Part shown: in pieces, positions 31,629 through 43,500 of the stretch
Numbering within the stretch: position 1 is the stretch's first letter
Layout of the letters: the number at the start of each line of letters is the position of its first letter
NCBI GenBank assembly: GCA_964019425.1
Contig: OZ025812.1
Span: 248,001 to 312,000 of the forward strand
Length of the DNA: 64,000 bases
Reading direction: 5' to 3'
Source: Flectonema sp. DT1601
Lineage: Eukaryota; Euglenozoa; Diplonemea; Diplonemida; Diplonemidae
Position numbers and translations under genes: made by a program
Notes under the pieces: generated by a model
What the model saw: the letters and a program-made list of their open reading frames with translations, nothing else
What the model was told of the DNA's origin: nothing
Databases searched by the model: none

Positions 31629-33010
31629 TGTTAATTGTTAATTGTAAATGGTCTAAACCCCAATCCAAGTTCCCAAGGCTTGGCATAGTTTTTGAGTGAC
31701 GCCTTACTGGCCTCCTCATCCTCTATGAGTGGTGAGGGGGCCAGCAATGGTTTTTTTTTTTTTTCTCCTATCTCTTTTTTTTTTCCTTTTTCTTTTACTC
31801 TAATATGAAATATTTTTGAACAAAATGTGATTATTAATTTAAAAAAAAAAAAAAAAAAATAATGTAAATGAATAATAAAAAAAAAAAAAAACATGCCTTG
31901 GGAATACAACCAAAGCCCCAATTAATCGGTCCTTTCTTTTTTCCTTCTTGTCAAGTGATCGCTCCACTCGTCGATCACCAAAACCGATTGTATTTATATC
32001 TGTTCTTTTCTCAACGATCGGCTATACCGATCATTTTTTTAAAATAATTGTTTTCTTCTTCTCGACGATCAGATCTAATTGATCGACCTTTTTTTTTTTT
32101 TCCTTTATTCCTTCCATCCCTCCCGCTCCCCTTATTTTAATAAAAACAAGATCAGCTCAGCTTGATCGTTAATCTTTTTTTTTTTTTTTTTTAAATTTAA
32201 ACTGATTGTATTTATATCTGGTTATTTTTTCTCAACGATCGGCTATGCCGATCGACCTTTAAAATAATTGTCTTCTTCTTCTCGACGATCAGACCCAATT
32301 GATCGACCTTTTCTTTTTTTTCCTTTATTCCTCCCATCCCTCCCGCTCCCCTTATTTTAATAAAAACAAGATCAGCTCAGCTTGATCGTTATTTATTTAT
32401 TTATTTATTTATTTTTTTTTTTTTGTTGGTCCTAGTCAAGACCTTAAACTGACTAATCGGTCTTAACTTTAACTAAGTGAATGAACCCTTCCCGTTTTCC
32501 TTTTCCCTTTATTACTCTCTATCTGGTCTGTTATGTCATAAATCTCATTTAATTTTATCATTCATTTTAATTTTCACTGTTTCCCATCTACATTTTATTT
32601 TCAAATAGTTCCGGTCTGTCTCTAATGTTAAATAAAACTGATCATGTTAACTCAATATTTTTTTTTTTTATGTGCAAGAGATACCAACACGCAAGAGATA
32701 CCAACGCACATACGAGATACCAGCACTTCCGAGATACCGACACACAAGAGATACCAAGACACTTAAGATACCAGCAAGGACAATGAGAGGTAGAATGAAC
32801 TCTCCTCCTTGTGTCCGATCCTGATTATTTTTTGTTGAATTGGTAGTGTTACCTCAGTTTGCGACTCTCGTATCTGTGTTGTGTTAACTCATGTAAGTGA
32901 TCTTAACTCCTGTTAAAAAATTAAATAAAAAGAATTTAAAATAAAAAAAAAAAGAATAAACAATGTTATCATTGTTTTTTTTATCGTTCGACTTTGTCGA
33001 CTAATTTCTA
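31629..33010 (+). mobile_element. R2-like LINE 3' tail fragment, plus strand
   Basis: Proximal tail, two GATC modules (31930-32420), GAGATACC minisatellite (32667-32780), the GATCTTAACTCCTGT link, then a single type B hairpin monomer (to 33010). Its linking part is a diverged relative of the one in copies 1 and 2, so it belongs to a second subfamily shared with 8849-10290. Confidence 0.8.
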
Positions 33011-35393
33011 GGCAAGGTGACCAACCTTGACATTCTTTCTTTTCTCTCCTGTTGTGACAAACACAAAATACACACACAGCTTACAGTGTGTTCTTTGTGT
33101 ATGTTTTCTTCAGGTGTGAGTAGTTTTTTTTGTTCTTGCTCTTCAGGGAGGGCCTTAGCCAAAAGCTAACAGTCCAAATCTCACCTGGAAATTCAACTCA
33201 GTCCTTGTCAGTTTTGGCATCAAACTTGTAATGGTTTAATCATTACAGGTTATTTACTGAAATATTTGTTCTAAAAGTTGCTAAGTATTTCTCACTTAGA
33301 ATTTTTTTATTTTTTTATTTTCAGCTTAATTAGCTACAAATTGTTTCTACTAAGTGTTTCTCACTTAGATTTTTTTTTTGCTTTTCAGCTCCTTAAAAGC
33401 TGCTAAGTGTTTCTGCTAAGTGTTTCTCACTTAGAATTTTATTTTTATGTTCGTTTTCTATCCCTTCTCCTATCCCTTTTGTTCAAAATAAGCGGGAGGA
33501 AATTCTCTCATTCACGCTAAGATGCACTCTGAACTTTGATTTTTTGATCTGAGTGTGAGGGAATGACCTGTTAGTGCATTGGGCATAGGCTGGGCTGCAG
33601 TTTAGATGTCTTAGGTGTTAATAGGGGGTTCCTCTTAGCATTTTTCTTTGTTCCCACCTTATGAAAGGAATAAACAATGTTATCATTGTTTTTTTTATCG
33701 ATCGACTATGTCGATTACTTTCTATTTTCCGTCCTGGTCAGGACGCTAAACTGATTGTTTTTTCTTTAAGAAATAAATAAAAAGTTAAAAAAAAAAAAAA
33801 AAAAAAAAAAGGAATAAACAATGTTATCATTGTTTTTTTTTTATCGATCGACTATGTCGATTACTTTCTATTTTCTGTCCTGATCAAGACGCTAAACGGA
33901 AGTTTTTTCTTTAAAATAATTAAAAGGATTTAAAAAAAAAAAAAAAAAAAAAAAAAGAATAAACAATGTTATCATTGTTTTTTTTCTATCGATCGACTAT
34001 GTCGATTAATTTCTATTTTCCGTCCTGATCGAGACGCTAAACTGATTGTTTCCTTTTTTTAAATAATAAATAAAAAAAAAAAAAATAAAAAAAAAAAAAA
34101 AAAGAGCATCTCCCTGCTATCCCTCATATCCCCACAATAATATTATACCTTTTCATTTTCTCTTTCCTTTTCTGGTCTTTATTTTTTTTTTTTTTTTCCT
34201 TTTTCATACAACGTTTTTTTATTTATATATTTTTTTTTTTTTTTTTTTCATGTTTGATTATTTCCTCTTCATATTTTTTTTCTTTTTTCTTTTCTTTCTT
34301 TTTTTTTTTTTTTTCTCTGCCTCTCTCTTAATTCTGTTCGTTTCTTTGAAACGAAAATTCATTTGAATATTATTCCTTGGTCAGCAACCATCATTGTCGC
34401 CCTTTGGGCCTGTTAAAAAAAATAAAAAATAAAAAGAAAGTTTACATCGGGAATAGGGCAGGAGCCAAAAGCTCCCAGTCCGTTACTTCCCACTTTATCG
34501 AAATTCTTGAAGAAAAAAAATAGAAGTCATAATGGTGCTTCCCTCTGGAAGGGTTGTAAGCCATGGTGTCCAACTAAATTAAAGGACAAGTCTGGGATAA
34601 TCCCTGCCAGAGGGGCGAGTATTCTACCATGGTTGAAATACTCTGGCAACTGATCTTCAATTTTATGTTGTTTGTTAGCTGCTGGTGTATCTTGATTATG
34701 TGTTGATACTTGCATTTTTTTTATTTGTAATCTTCTATTACAATCCTCTTTCTGTTCTGGTCTGTTACTTCATTTGTCTTGTTTAACTTCAGTTATATCC
34801 ATTTTACTTTTTATTGTTTCCCATCTACTTTTTATTTTCTATTAGTTCTGGTCAGAAACTCCTGGGCAGCAAGAAGGAAAGCAGTTTAGTACTTCTGGGT
34901 GTTTGGCATCACCCCCCATAGTGAGCAAGTACAACAGGTAGCATTGGTAGTCTGTTGATCCTGAGTGATCCCAGCTACAGTTTTGTTTTTCTTTCTTTTT
35001 TTTAGAAGAAGATCAGGACATCCAAGCACTGCTGGATAGTTGCTGAATGCAGGGCCTGCCTGTGGCATTATAATAACAGGCTAAGTCATTTGTAGTTCAT
35101 AGTTTACCTTTGATTTTATAACTTCACACAGGGTACTATGAACGATGAGAGATCCAGTGGGATCACTCAGGGTCTAGTAGAGACCACCAATGTTGTGCGT
35201 TGATAGGCAAGGTGACCAACCTTGACATTCTTTCTTTTCTCTCCTGTTGTGACAAACACAAAATACACACACAGCTTACAGTGTGTTCTTTGTGTATGTT
35301 TTCTTCAGGTGTGAGTAGTTTTTTTTGTTCTTGCTCTTCAGGGAGGGCCTTAGCCAAAAGCTAACAGTCCAAATCTCACCTGGAAATTCAACC
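33011..35393 (-). mobile_element. Direct-end-repeat element, minus strand, split by a LINE tail
   Basis: 33011-33664 and 34507-35393 together form slightly more than one unit of the 29251-30716 repeat, inverted. The two parts are contiguous in that repeat (around 30140), separated here by an 842-bp LINE tail. Both this copy and the one at 29251 begin with GTTGAATT.CCAGGTGAG, but end at different points of the unit. Confidence 0.75.
33665..34506 (+). mobile_element. 5'-truncated R2-like LINE insertion (tail only)
   Basis: Consists of three hairpin monomers and the terminal segment, ending exactly in CCCACTTTATCGAAATTC, then the interrupted host repeat resumes with TTGAAGAAAA. Compared with the uninterrupted repeat near 30140, about five bases of target (TTTTC) are missing and there is no target duplication. 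This is the pattern expected of target-primed reverse transcription with 5' truncation. Confidence 0.8.
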
Positions 35394-38300
35394 CTTCAGT
35401 TTTTTTCTTTAAAAAATAAATAAAAAGAATTTAAAATAAAAAAAAAGAATAAACAATGTTATCATTGTTTTTTTTATCGATCGACTATGTCGATCACTTT
35501 CTATTTTCCGTCCTGGTCAAGACGCTAAACTGATTGTTTTTTTTTTTAATAAATAAAAAGAAATAAAAAAAAAAAAAAAAAAAAGAATAAACAATGTTAT
35601 CATTGTTTTTTTATCGTTCGACTTTGTCGACTAATTTCTATTTTCCGTTCTTTTCTTTAAAAAATAAATAAAAAGAATTTAAAATAAAAAAAAAGAATAA
35701 ACAATGTTATCATTGTTTTTTTTATCGATCGACTATGTCGATTACTTTCTATTTACCGTCCTGGTCAAGACGCTAAACTGATTGTTTTTTTTTTTCAAAA
35801 TTAATAAAAAAGAATATAAAAATAAAATAAAAAAAAAGAATAAACAATGTTATCATTGTTTTTTTTATCGTTCGACTTTGTCGACTAATTTCTATTTTCC
35901 GTTTTTTTTTTCTTTAAAAAATAAATAAAAAGAATTTAAAATAAAAAAAAAGAATAAACAATGTTATCATTGTTTTTTTATCGTTCGACTTTGTCGACTA
36001 ATTTCTATTTTCCGTTTCTTTTCTTTAAAAAATAAATAAAAAGAATTTAAAATAAAAAAAAAGAATAAACAATGTTATCATTGTTTTTTTTATCGTTCGA
36101 CTTTGTCGACTAATTTCTATTTTCCGTTTCTTTTCTTTAAAAAATAAATAAAAAGAATTTAAAATAAAAAAAAAGAATAAACAATGTTATCATTGTTTTT
36201 TTATCGATCGACTATGTCGATCACTTTCTATTTTCCGTCCTGGTCAAGACGCTAAACTGATTGTTTTTTTTTCGAAATTAATAAAAAAGAATATAAAAAA
36301 AATTAAAAAAAAAGAATAAACAATGTTATCATTGTTTTTTTATCGTTCGACTTTGTCGACTAATTTCTATTTTCCGTTTCTTTTCTTTAAAAAATAAATA
36401 AAAAGAATTTAAAATAAAAAAAAAGAATAAACAATGTCATCATTGTTTTTTTATCGATCGACTATGTCGATCACTTTCTATTTTCCGTCCTGGTCAAGAC
36501 GCTAAACTGATTGTTTTTTTTTCGAAATTAATAAAAAAGAATAAACAATGTTATCATTGTTTTTTTTATTGTTCGACTTTGTCGACTAATTTCTATTTTC
36601 CGTTTTTTTTTTTCTTTAAAAAATAAATAAAAAGAATTTAAAATAAAAAAAAAGAATAAACAATGTTATCATTGTTTTTTTATCGTTCGACTTTGTCGAC
36701 TAATTTCTATTTTCCGTTTCTTTTCTTTAAAAAATAAATAAAAAGAATTTAAAATAAAAAAAAAGAATAAACAATGTTATCATTGTTTTTTTTATCGTTC
36801 GACTTTGTCGACTAATTTCTATTTTCCGTTTCTTTTCTTTAAAAAATAAATAAAAAGAATTTAAAATAAAAAAAAAGAATAAACAATGTTATCATTGTTT
36901 TTTTATCGATCGACTATGTCGATCACTTTCTATTTTCCGTCCTGGTCAAGACGCTAAACTGATTGTTTTTTTTTCGAAATTAATAAAAAAGAATATAAAA
37001 AAAATTAAAAAAAAAGAATAAACAATGTTATCATTGTTTTTTTATCGTTCGACTTTGTCGACTAATTTCTATTTTCCGTTTCTTTTCTTTAAAAAATAAA
37101 TAAAAAGAATTTAAAATAAAAAAAAAGAATAAACAATGTCATCATTGTTTTTTTATCGATCGACTATGTCGATCACTTTCTATTTTCCGTCCTGGTCAAG
37201 ACGCTAAACTGATTGTTTTTTTTTCGAAATTAATAAAAAAGAATAAACAATGTTATCATTGTTTTTTTATCGTTCGACTTTGTCGACTAATTTCTATTTT
37301 CCGTTTCTTTTCTTTAAAAAATAAATAAAAAGAATCTAAAAAAAAAAAAAAAGAATAAACAATGTTATCATTGTTTTTTTATCGATCGACTATGTCGATC
37401 ACTTTCTATTTTCCGTCCTGGTCAAGACGCTAAACTGATTGTTTTTTTTTTTAATAAATAAAAAGAAATAAAAAAAAAAAAAAAAAAAGAATAAACAATG
37501 TTATCATTGTTTTTTTATCGTTCGACTTTGTCGACTAATTTCTATTTTCCGTTTCTTTTCTTTAAAAAATAAATAAAAAGAATTTAAAATAAAAAAAAAG
37601 AATAAACAATGTTATCATTGTTTTTTTTATCGATCGACTATGTCGATCACTTTCTATTTTCCGTCCTGGTCAAGACGCTAAACTGATTGTTTTTTTTTTT
37701 CAAAATTAATAAAAAAGAATATAAAAAAAAATAAAAAAAAAAAAGAATAAACAATGTTATCATTGTTTTTTTTTTTTATCGTTCGACTTTGTTGACTAAT
37801 TTCTATTTTCCGTTTTTTTTCTTTTTAAAAAATAAATAAAAAGAATTTAAAAAAAAAAAAAAAAGAATAAACAATGTTATCATTGTTTTTTTATCGATCG
37901 ACTATGTCGATCACTTTCTATTTTCCGTCCTGGTCAAGACGCTAAACTGATTGTTTTTTTTTTCAAAATTAATAAAAAAGAATATAAAAAAAATAAAAAA
38001 AAAAAAGAATAAACAATGTTATCATTGTTTTTTTTTTTTTATCGTTCGACTTTGTTGACTAATTTCTATTTTCCGTTTTTTTTCTTTTTAAAAAATAAAT
38101 AAAAAGAATTTAAAAAAAAAAAAAAAAGAATAAACAATGTTATCATTGTTTTTTTTATCGATCGACTATGTCGATTACTTTCTATTTTCCGTCCTGGTCA
38201 AGACGCTAAACTGATTGTTTTTTTTTTCAAAATTAATAAAAAAGAATAGAAAAAAAAAAAAAAATAAAAAAATAGAATAAACAATGTTATCATTGTTTTA

Positions 38301-39914
38301 TCGTTCGACTTTGTTGACTATTTTCTATTTTCCATTTTTTTTCTTTAAAAATAAATAAAAAGAATTTAAAAAAAAAAAAAAAAAAAAGAATAAACAATAT
38401 TATCATTGTTTTTTTTTTTATCGATCGACTATGTCGATCACTTTCTATTTTCCGTCCTGGTCAAGACGCTAAACTGATTGTTTTTTTTTTTCTCAAAATT
38501 AATAAAAAAGAATATAAAAAAAATACAAAAAAAAAGAATAAACAATGTTATCATTGTTTTTTTATCGATCGACTATGTCGATCACTTTCTATTTTCCGTC
38601 CTGGTCAAGACGCTAAACTGATTGTTTTTTTTTTTAATAAATAAAAAGAAATAAAAAAAAAAAAAAAAAAAGAATAAACAATGTTATCATTGTTTTTTTA
38701 TCGTTCGACTTTGTCGACTAATTTCTATTTTCCGTTTCTTTTCTTTAAAAAATAAATAAAAAGAATTTAAAATAAAAAAAAAGAATAAACAATGTTATCA
38801 TTGTTTTTTTATCGATCGACTATGTCGATCACTTTCTATTTTCCGTCCTGGTCAAGACGCTAAACTGATTGTTTTTTTTTTCGAAATTAATAAAAAAGAA
38901 TATAAAAAAATTAAAAAAAAAGAATAAACAATGTTATCATTGTTTTTTTATCGTTCGACTTTGTCGACTAATTTCTATTTTCCGTTTCTTTTCTTTAAAA
39001 AATAAATAAAAAGAATTTAAAATAAAAAAAAAGAATAAACAATGTTATCATTGTTTTTTTATCGATCGACTATGTCGATCACTTTCTATTTTCCGTCCTG
39101 GTCAAGACGCTAAACTGATTGTTTTTTTTTTCGAAATTAATAAAAAAGAATATAAAAAAAAATTAAAAAAAAAGAATAAACAATGTTATCATTGTTTTTT
39201 TATCGTTCGACTTTGTCGACTAATTTCTATTTTCCGTTTCTTTTCTTTAAAAAATAAATAAAAAGAATTTAAAGTAAAAAAAAAGAATAAACAATGTTAT
39301 CATTGTTTTTTTTATCGATCGACTATGTCGATTACTTTCTATTTTCCGTCCTGGTCAAGACGCTAAACTGATTGTTTTTTTTTTCAAAATTAATAAAAAA
39401 GAATATAAAAAAAAAATAAAAAAAAGAATAAACAATGTTATCATTGTTTTTTTTATCGTTCGACTTTGTCGACTAATTTCTATTTTCCGTTTTTTTTCTT
39501 TAAAAATAAAAAAAAAAGAATAAACAATGTTATCATTGTTTTTTTATCGATCGACTATGTCGATCACTTTCTATTTTCCGTCCTGGTCAAGACGCTAAAC
39601 TGATTGTTTTTTTTTTTCAAAATTAATAAAAAAGAATATAAAAAAAAATAAAAAAAAAAAAGAATAAACAATGTTATCATTGTTTTTTTTTTTTATCGTT
39701 CGACTTTGTTGACTAATTTCTATTTTCCGTTTTTTTTCTTTTTAAAAAATAAATAAAAAGAATTTAAAAAAAAAAAAAAAAGAATAAACAATGTTATCAT
39801 TGTTTTTTTATCGATCGACTATGTCGATCACTTTCTATTTTCCGTCCTGGTCAAGACGCTAAACTGATTGTTTTTTTTTTCAAAATTAATAAAAAAGAAT
39901 ATAAAAAAAAGGGA
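35394..39914 (+). repeat. Largest hairpin-monomer array, about 36 units
   Basis: Plus-strand orientation of the LINE tail monomers. Type A (GATCGACTATGTCGATCG with the CGTCC...GACG hairpin) and type B (TCGACTTTGTCGA) alternate over much of it, giving a dimer period of about 230-290 bp. A rare palindrome variant ACAATGTCATCATTGT at 36433 and again at 37135 marks an internal duplication of about 702 bp. It is not followed by the usual terminal segment but by a SINE-like piece. Confidence 0.88.
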
Positions 39915-39990
39915 AAACCTCTAATTCAACAAAAATAGTTTGCGAAATCGCCAACTCCCTACAAAAAAAAGTTGTCCACCAGGACTCGAA
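39915..39990 (-). repeat. SINE-like piece with tRNA B box
   Basis: Reverse complement of the sequence at 8316-8405: TTGGCGATTTCGCAA palindrome, T-run and GTTCGAGTCCTGGTGG B box. Both loci have the same junction with array spacer sequence. Confidence 0.55.
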
Positions 39991-40196
39991 CTTGACCCAA
40001 AAATTTGGCTTGCGGCGGGTTTTTTGTTTTTTAGCCTACCAAGCTGGGAAGAGTGCAAGGGTGGCTTGCGTCCGCCAAATTCTTGGCGGGACGCAAGCCC
40101 CCCCCCCCCCCCCCCAACCCCCCCCCCCAGGGGGGGGGGAGCCGCTAATAAAAGCCCGCCTGTTCCGTACAAAGTCCAACCTGAAAAAAAAAATTT
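39991..40196. other. Strong stem-loop and C/G homopolymer block
   Basis: Near 40061-40098, GGCTTGCGTCCGCCAA and TTGGCGGGACGCAAGCC form a 16-bp stem with one bulged G and a 4-base loop. It is followed by long C runs and a G run (about 40098-40139), then an A-run. No gene seen. Confidence 0.7.
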
Positions 40197-40203
40197 GCAA
40201 CTG

Positions 40204-40235
<32 letters not shown>

Positions 40236-40535
40236 TTCTAATTAAAGACGCGCATGAATGGACTAATGAGATTCCTTCTGTCCCTACCTACTATCTGGCG
40301 AAACAGCAGTCAAGGGAACGGACTTGAAACTGTCAGCGGGGAAAGAAGACCCTGTTGAGTTTGACTCTAGTCTGACTTTGTGCAGTGACATAGGGGGTGT
40401 AGTTATAGGTGGGAGGTTTACCAACAATGAAATACCACTACTCTTATCGTCGCTTTACTTATCCAATGATGGGGGAACGGCAGCTGCCTCTTCGGAGGAT
40501 AGGGTCCTTTCGGATTTCGAAACTCGTAGCTTTTC
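40197..40535 (+). rRNA. 28S rRNA fragment (starts at the R2 target site)
   Basis: Contains the highly conserved TGACTCTCTTAAGGTAGCCA at 40205-40224, then the downstream helix region ACGCGCATGAATGG, CGAAACAGCAGTCAAGGGAA, GGGGAAAGAAGACCCTGTTG, TTGACTCTAGTCTGACTTTG and GTGAAATACCAC-type sequence (here ATGAAATACCAC), as in eukaryotic large-subunit rRNA. About 18 bases upstream of the R2 cleavage position the match stops. The right end (from about 40450) is an expansion segment and then joins the duplicated host gene at 40536. Several changes from usual animal 28S are paired (for example CGTCT/AGACG instead of CGTCA/TGACG), so the parent rRNA was probably functional but divergent. It is a partial, displaced copy. 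Confidence 0.92.
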
Positions 40536-40545
40536 CGATTGCCTA

Positions 40546-43500
40546 CTAGTGAATAATTACTTCTACAGAGTCGTGTAAGTCAGGACATTGTTCACGACAA
40601 CAAGAAGGGTTCGTTGACGTAGTACACTCTCCAGGAGCTAAAGAGTCTGTTTTGGCACCACAGCTCTTGTCGGTTTGCGAACACCAAACAATAGACCACT
40701 GATCATAAACAGATGCTTGTGAACCATCAAACTTAACCAACACTTTATGAGAATGAGCCTCTGCTATTGATGAAGTCTTCTCAACCTGAGTCTTCACACC
40801 TTGCTGTAGCTCTCTTAGTTCCTTTGGTGTTATCGTAATCGTGTGATCATGACCTCCTCCTTTCAACTTCAGTTCAGCTCCGTAAGCTGAGATACGAACT
40901 TCCTCCAAGATCTTCTTGATGTCGGCATCGTTCTTGTTTACAACCATTTCTTGCAGTGCTTTTATTTCTTTCCACTCTGTGGAACCGTGTTCATGAACAG
41001 GGAATACTGGGTATCTCTGTCTAATAGAGCCTGGGATACCTGGAATCTCTGGCATGTTAATCCAATGGCCAGAAGCAACCACTTCGCGTTCATTTCCCTT
41101 CTTGTCCAACACGTGCGTCAGCCCGCCTGAGGTGTCGGCGTTGCTGACACCCTTTCGATCTGCGAATAACGAAGCCGGTGTTCTGAAGAACAACTTATGA
41201 CTGGCTCCATCGTACGCCTTGCCCTTTTTACCATTCTTACCACCTGCTGTCACCCTAGTGGCAGTAGCATCATCTGGATAATAAACAATATCGTATGGGT
41301 TCCATTCTACGAGTGGGTTTTGGTAAATTATCTCAAGAGGAATGGCATAACTCCATCTCTGAGACCAGCACTTCTTGTAAACACATTTTCCTTTCGATTC
41401 GCCACACATTGCTCTCTCTGAACCGTGGCCAAATGAACCCTTCCATTCTCCTTCGCACCCTTTTCCTTTTCCGACTTGTGCCGTACAGACTGCTTCTCTT
41501 TTTAAATCGCCTGCTGTCTTCTCATTGGAGAAGCTCGGATCAAACTCAGCGCATACCTGGGTTGGTTTGATTTGTTTGATTTGGTTTGTATTCCTCAAAA
41601 TAATAATTCTTCAGAACTCGACTTTTTCAGGATCCAACTCCTCAACTAGCGAGACATCAGTCACTTCACTTCATTTCATTTCATTTCATTTCATTTCACT
41701 CAAACACGAATTAATAATAATTTCATACCTCTTGTGGACTGATCTTCTTGTTGCTAGTCTGAGCTGCGAACATGTATCCGTCATTGAAGGATCTCTTTCT
41801 CTGACTGTTTCCCATAGCATCTTTAGCAGCTAGGCTGTAGTATCTGTTGTAGAATGCCGAGTTTAATTCATCTCCGTTGATGTCTTTGCATTGGTAACCA
41901 AATGAGTTATCCAGCAGGTTGCCATTTGGACCATCGAAGCCGGGGATTTGACTCATCACTTGGTCTAGATAACTGTCGCTAGTCTTACCCTTTGGCCATG
42001 GATCAACTGGATCAAAGTTCGATTCCTTGGTAGGATTGAATTCATACACTGGATCACGACGGCTCGCCATCACTTCCATAGTCGCAGGTTGACTTTGTCT
42101 GAACTGATTGTGAAGATCACTTACTACTCTCATCCTTGCCAATGGTATATCGAGATTTAATTTCTTGCAAGCAATTCTGTAAAACCATTGCCCCACAATA
42201 GGCTCAAAAGTATCTTCCCCGTCAGTACGCATCCCTCTGAAAGCCGTCGGCAGGTATGGTAAGTTCTCCAAATTATTCTTCTGTCCGGTGTTCAGGAGAA
42301 AGTTCATCTTCTCATTCAGGTCTGTCCAAGAGTCCGCGTCGATGTGGTGCCTTTCGGATGAAAACGGCTCAGCGATGTCATCCTGACTTTCCGTCCAGGC
42401 CCCTGTGTGGATTGTGGTAAAATATGATAAAAGCAATTATTAAAACAAAAGATTCGAAAAGCAAAGAGGAATCCGTGAACGGCTGCTACATCCCCCTCCT
42501 CACACTCTCGATGGTTCAAATGCACCGTGAGTGGAACACCACACGATCGCTATCAAAAAAAAAAAAAAAAAAAAAAAAAAAAACGCACCTTCAAGATAAC
42601 AAAGAATCGGTCTAAAGTATGGTCTGTAGTCACGATGAGTCACGTTCTGAGTCTTGAAGGCCCGGAAGTACTCTTTCATCTCAGCAACTTGATTAGACAC
42701 AGAGCCAGCATTTAAAACTGATGTCGGAACAGGGGCAGGTTCAATCGGCTTGGATTTAGGAGGCCAGTTGTTGGTGTACTCGGCAACGCTCATCGTGTCG
42801 TTGGCCTCAAGAAGCGAAAAGTCATTGTGGCGGGTCGTAAACAGAACACCGTTCAGAACAGCTTGGAACTCACCCATACCAATTGTGTGATGGGTGTTCG
42901 CGTGGTTGTGACCAGCTGCCGCTCCCCCCTCTGTGTACGCTGCTGTGTGGTAAGCATCGGAACCTCCCCGTGTTGATCTCACCAGTGACACACCCGAATG
43001 GCCTTCTGAGCGGGTACGCTGTGCTATCCGAACCTCCATTGAAATGAGTAACCTTCCAATCGCAGCAACAGTTCCCTTCAATTTCTGTACAGTCGCACTG
43101 TCGACTTCTTGACCACCAGAAACTCCGTACTTCGATGGATCATACAACGGACATGTCGCCATCACCTCAGCTGTTGGATCCAACACCATTATTGTGATCT
43201 TAATAGCCTTTCCTTTATTACCATTCTTGAACTGACCTGGTCCTGGAAACTTTACATTCGGATCCCAGCAGTTCATCTTTCGGTCAGGATTGATATCCCC
43301 GTCTGAATCAGAACCGAAATAGCGAGGACCTGACTTGTCTGTTACCAAGGTGTAGTTCTTACCTGCTTGCTCCAGTGCACTGAAATCTTGAACAGATGCC
43401 AACAGAGTTGAGCGATCAAAGTTACACTCGTCGAATGCCTGTTTTTAATTGTCTCGAACTGAGGCCTTTTTTGGTATCGACGACACAACGTTGAAAAAGA

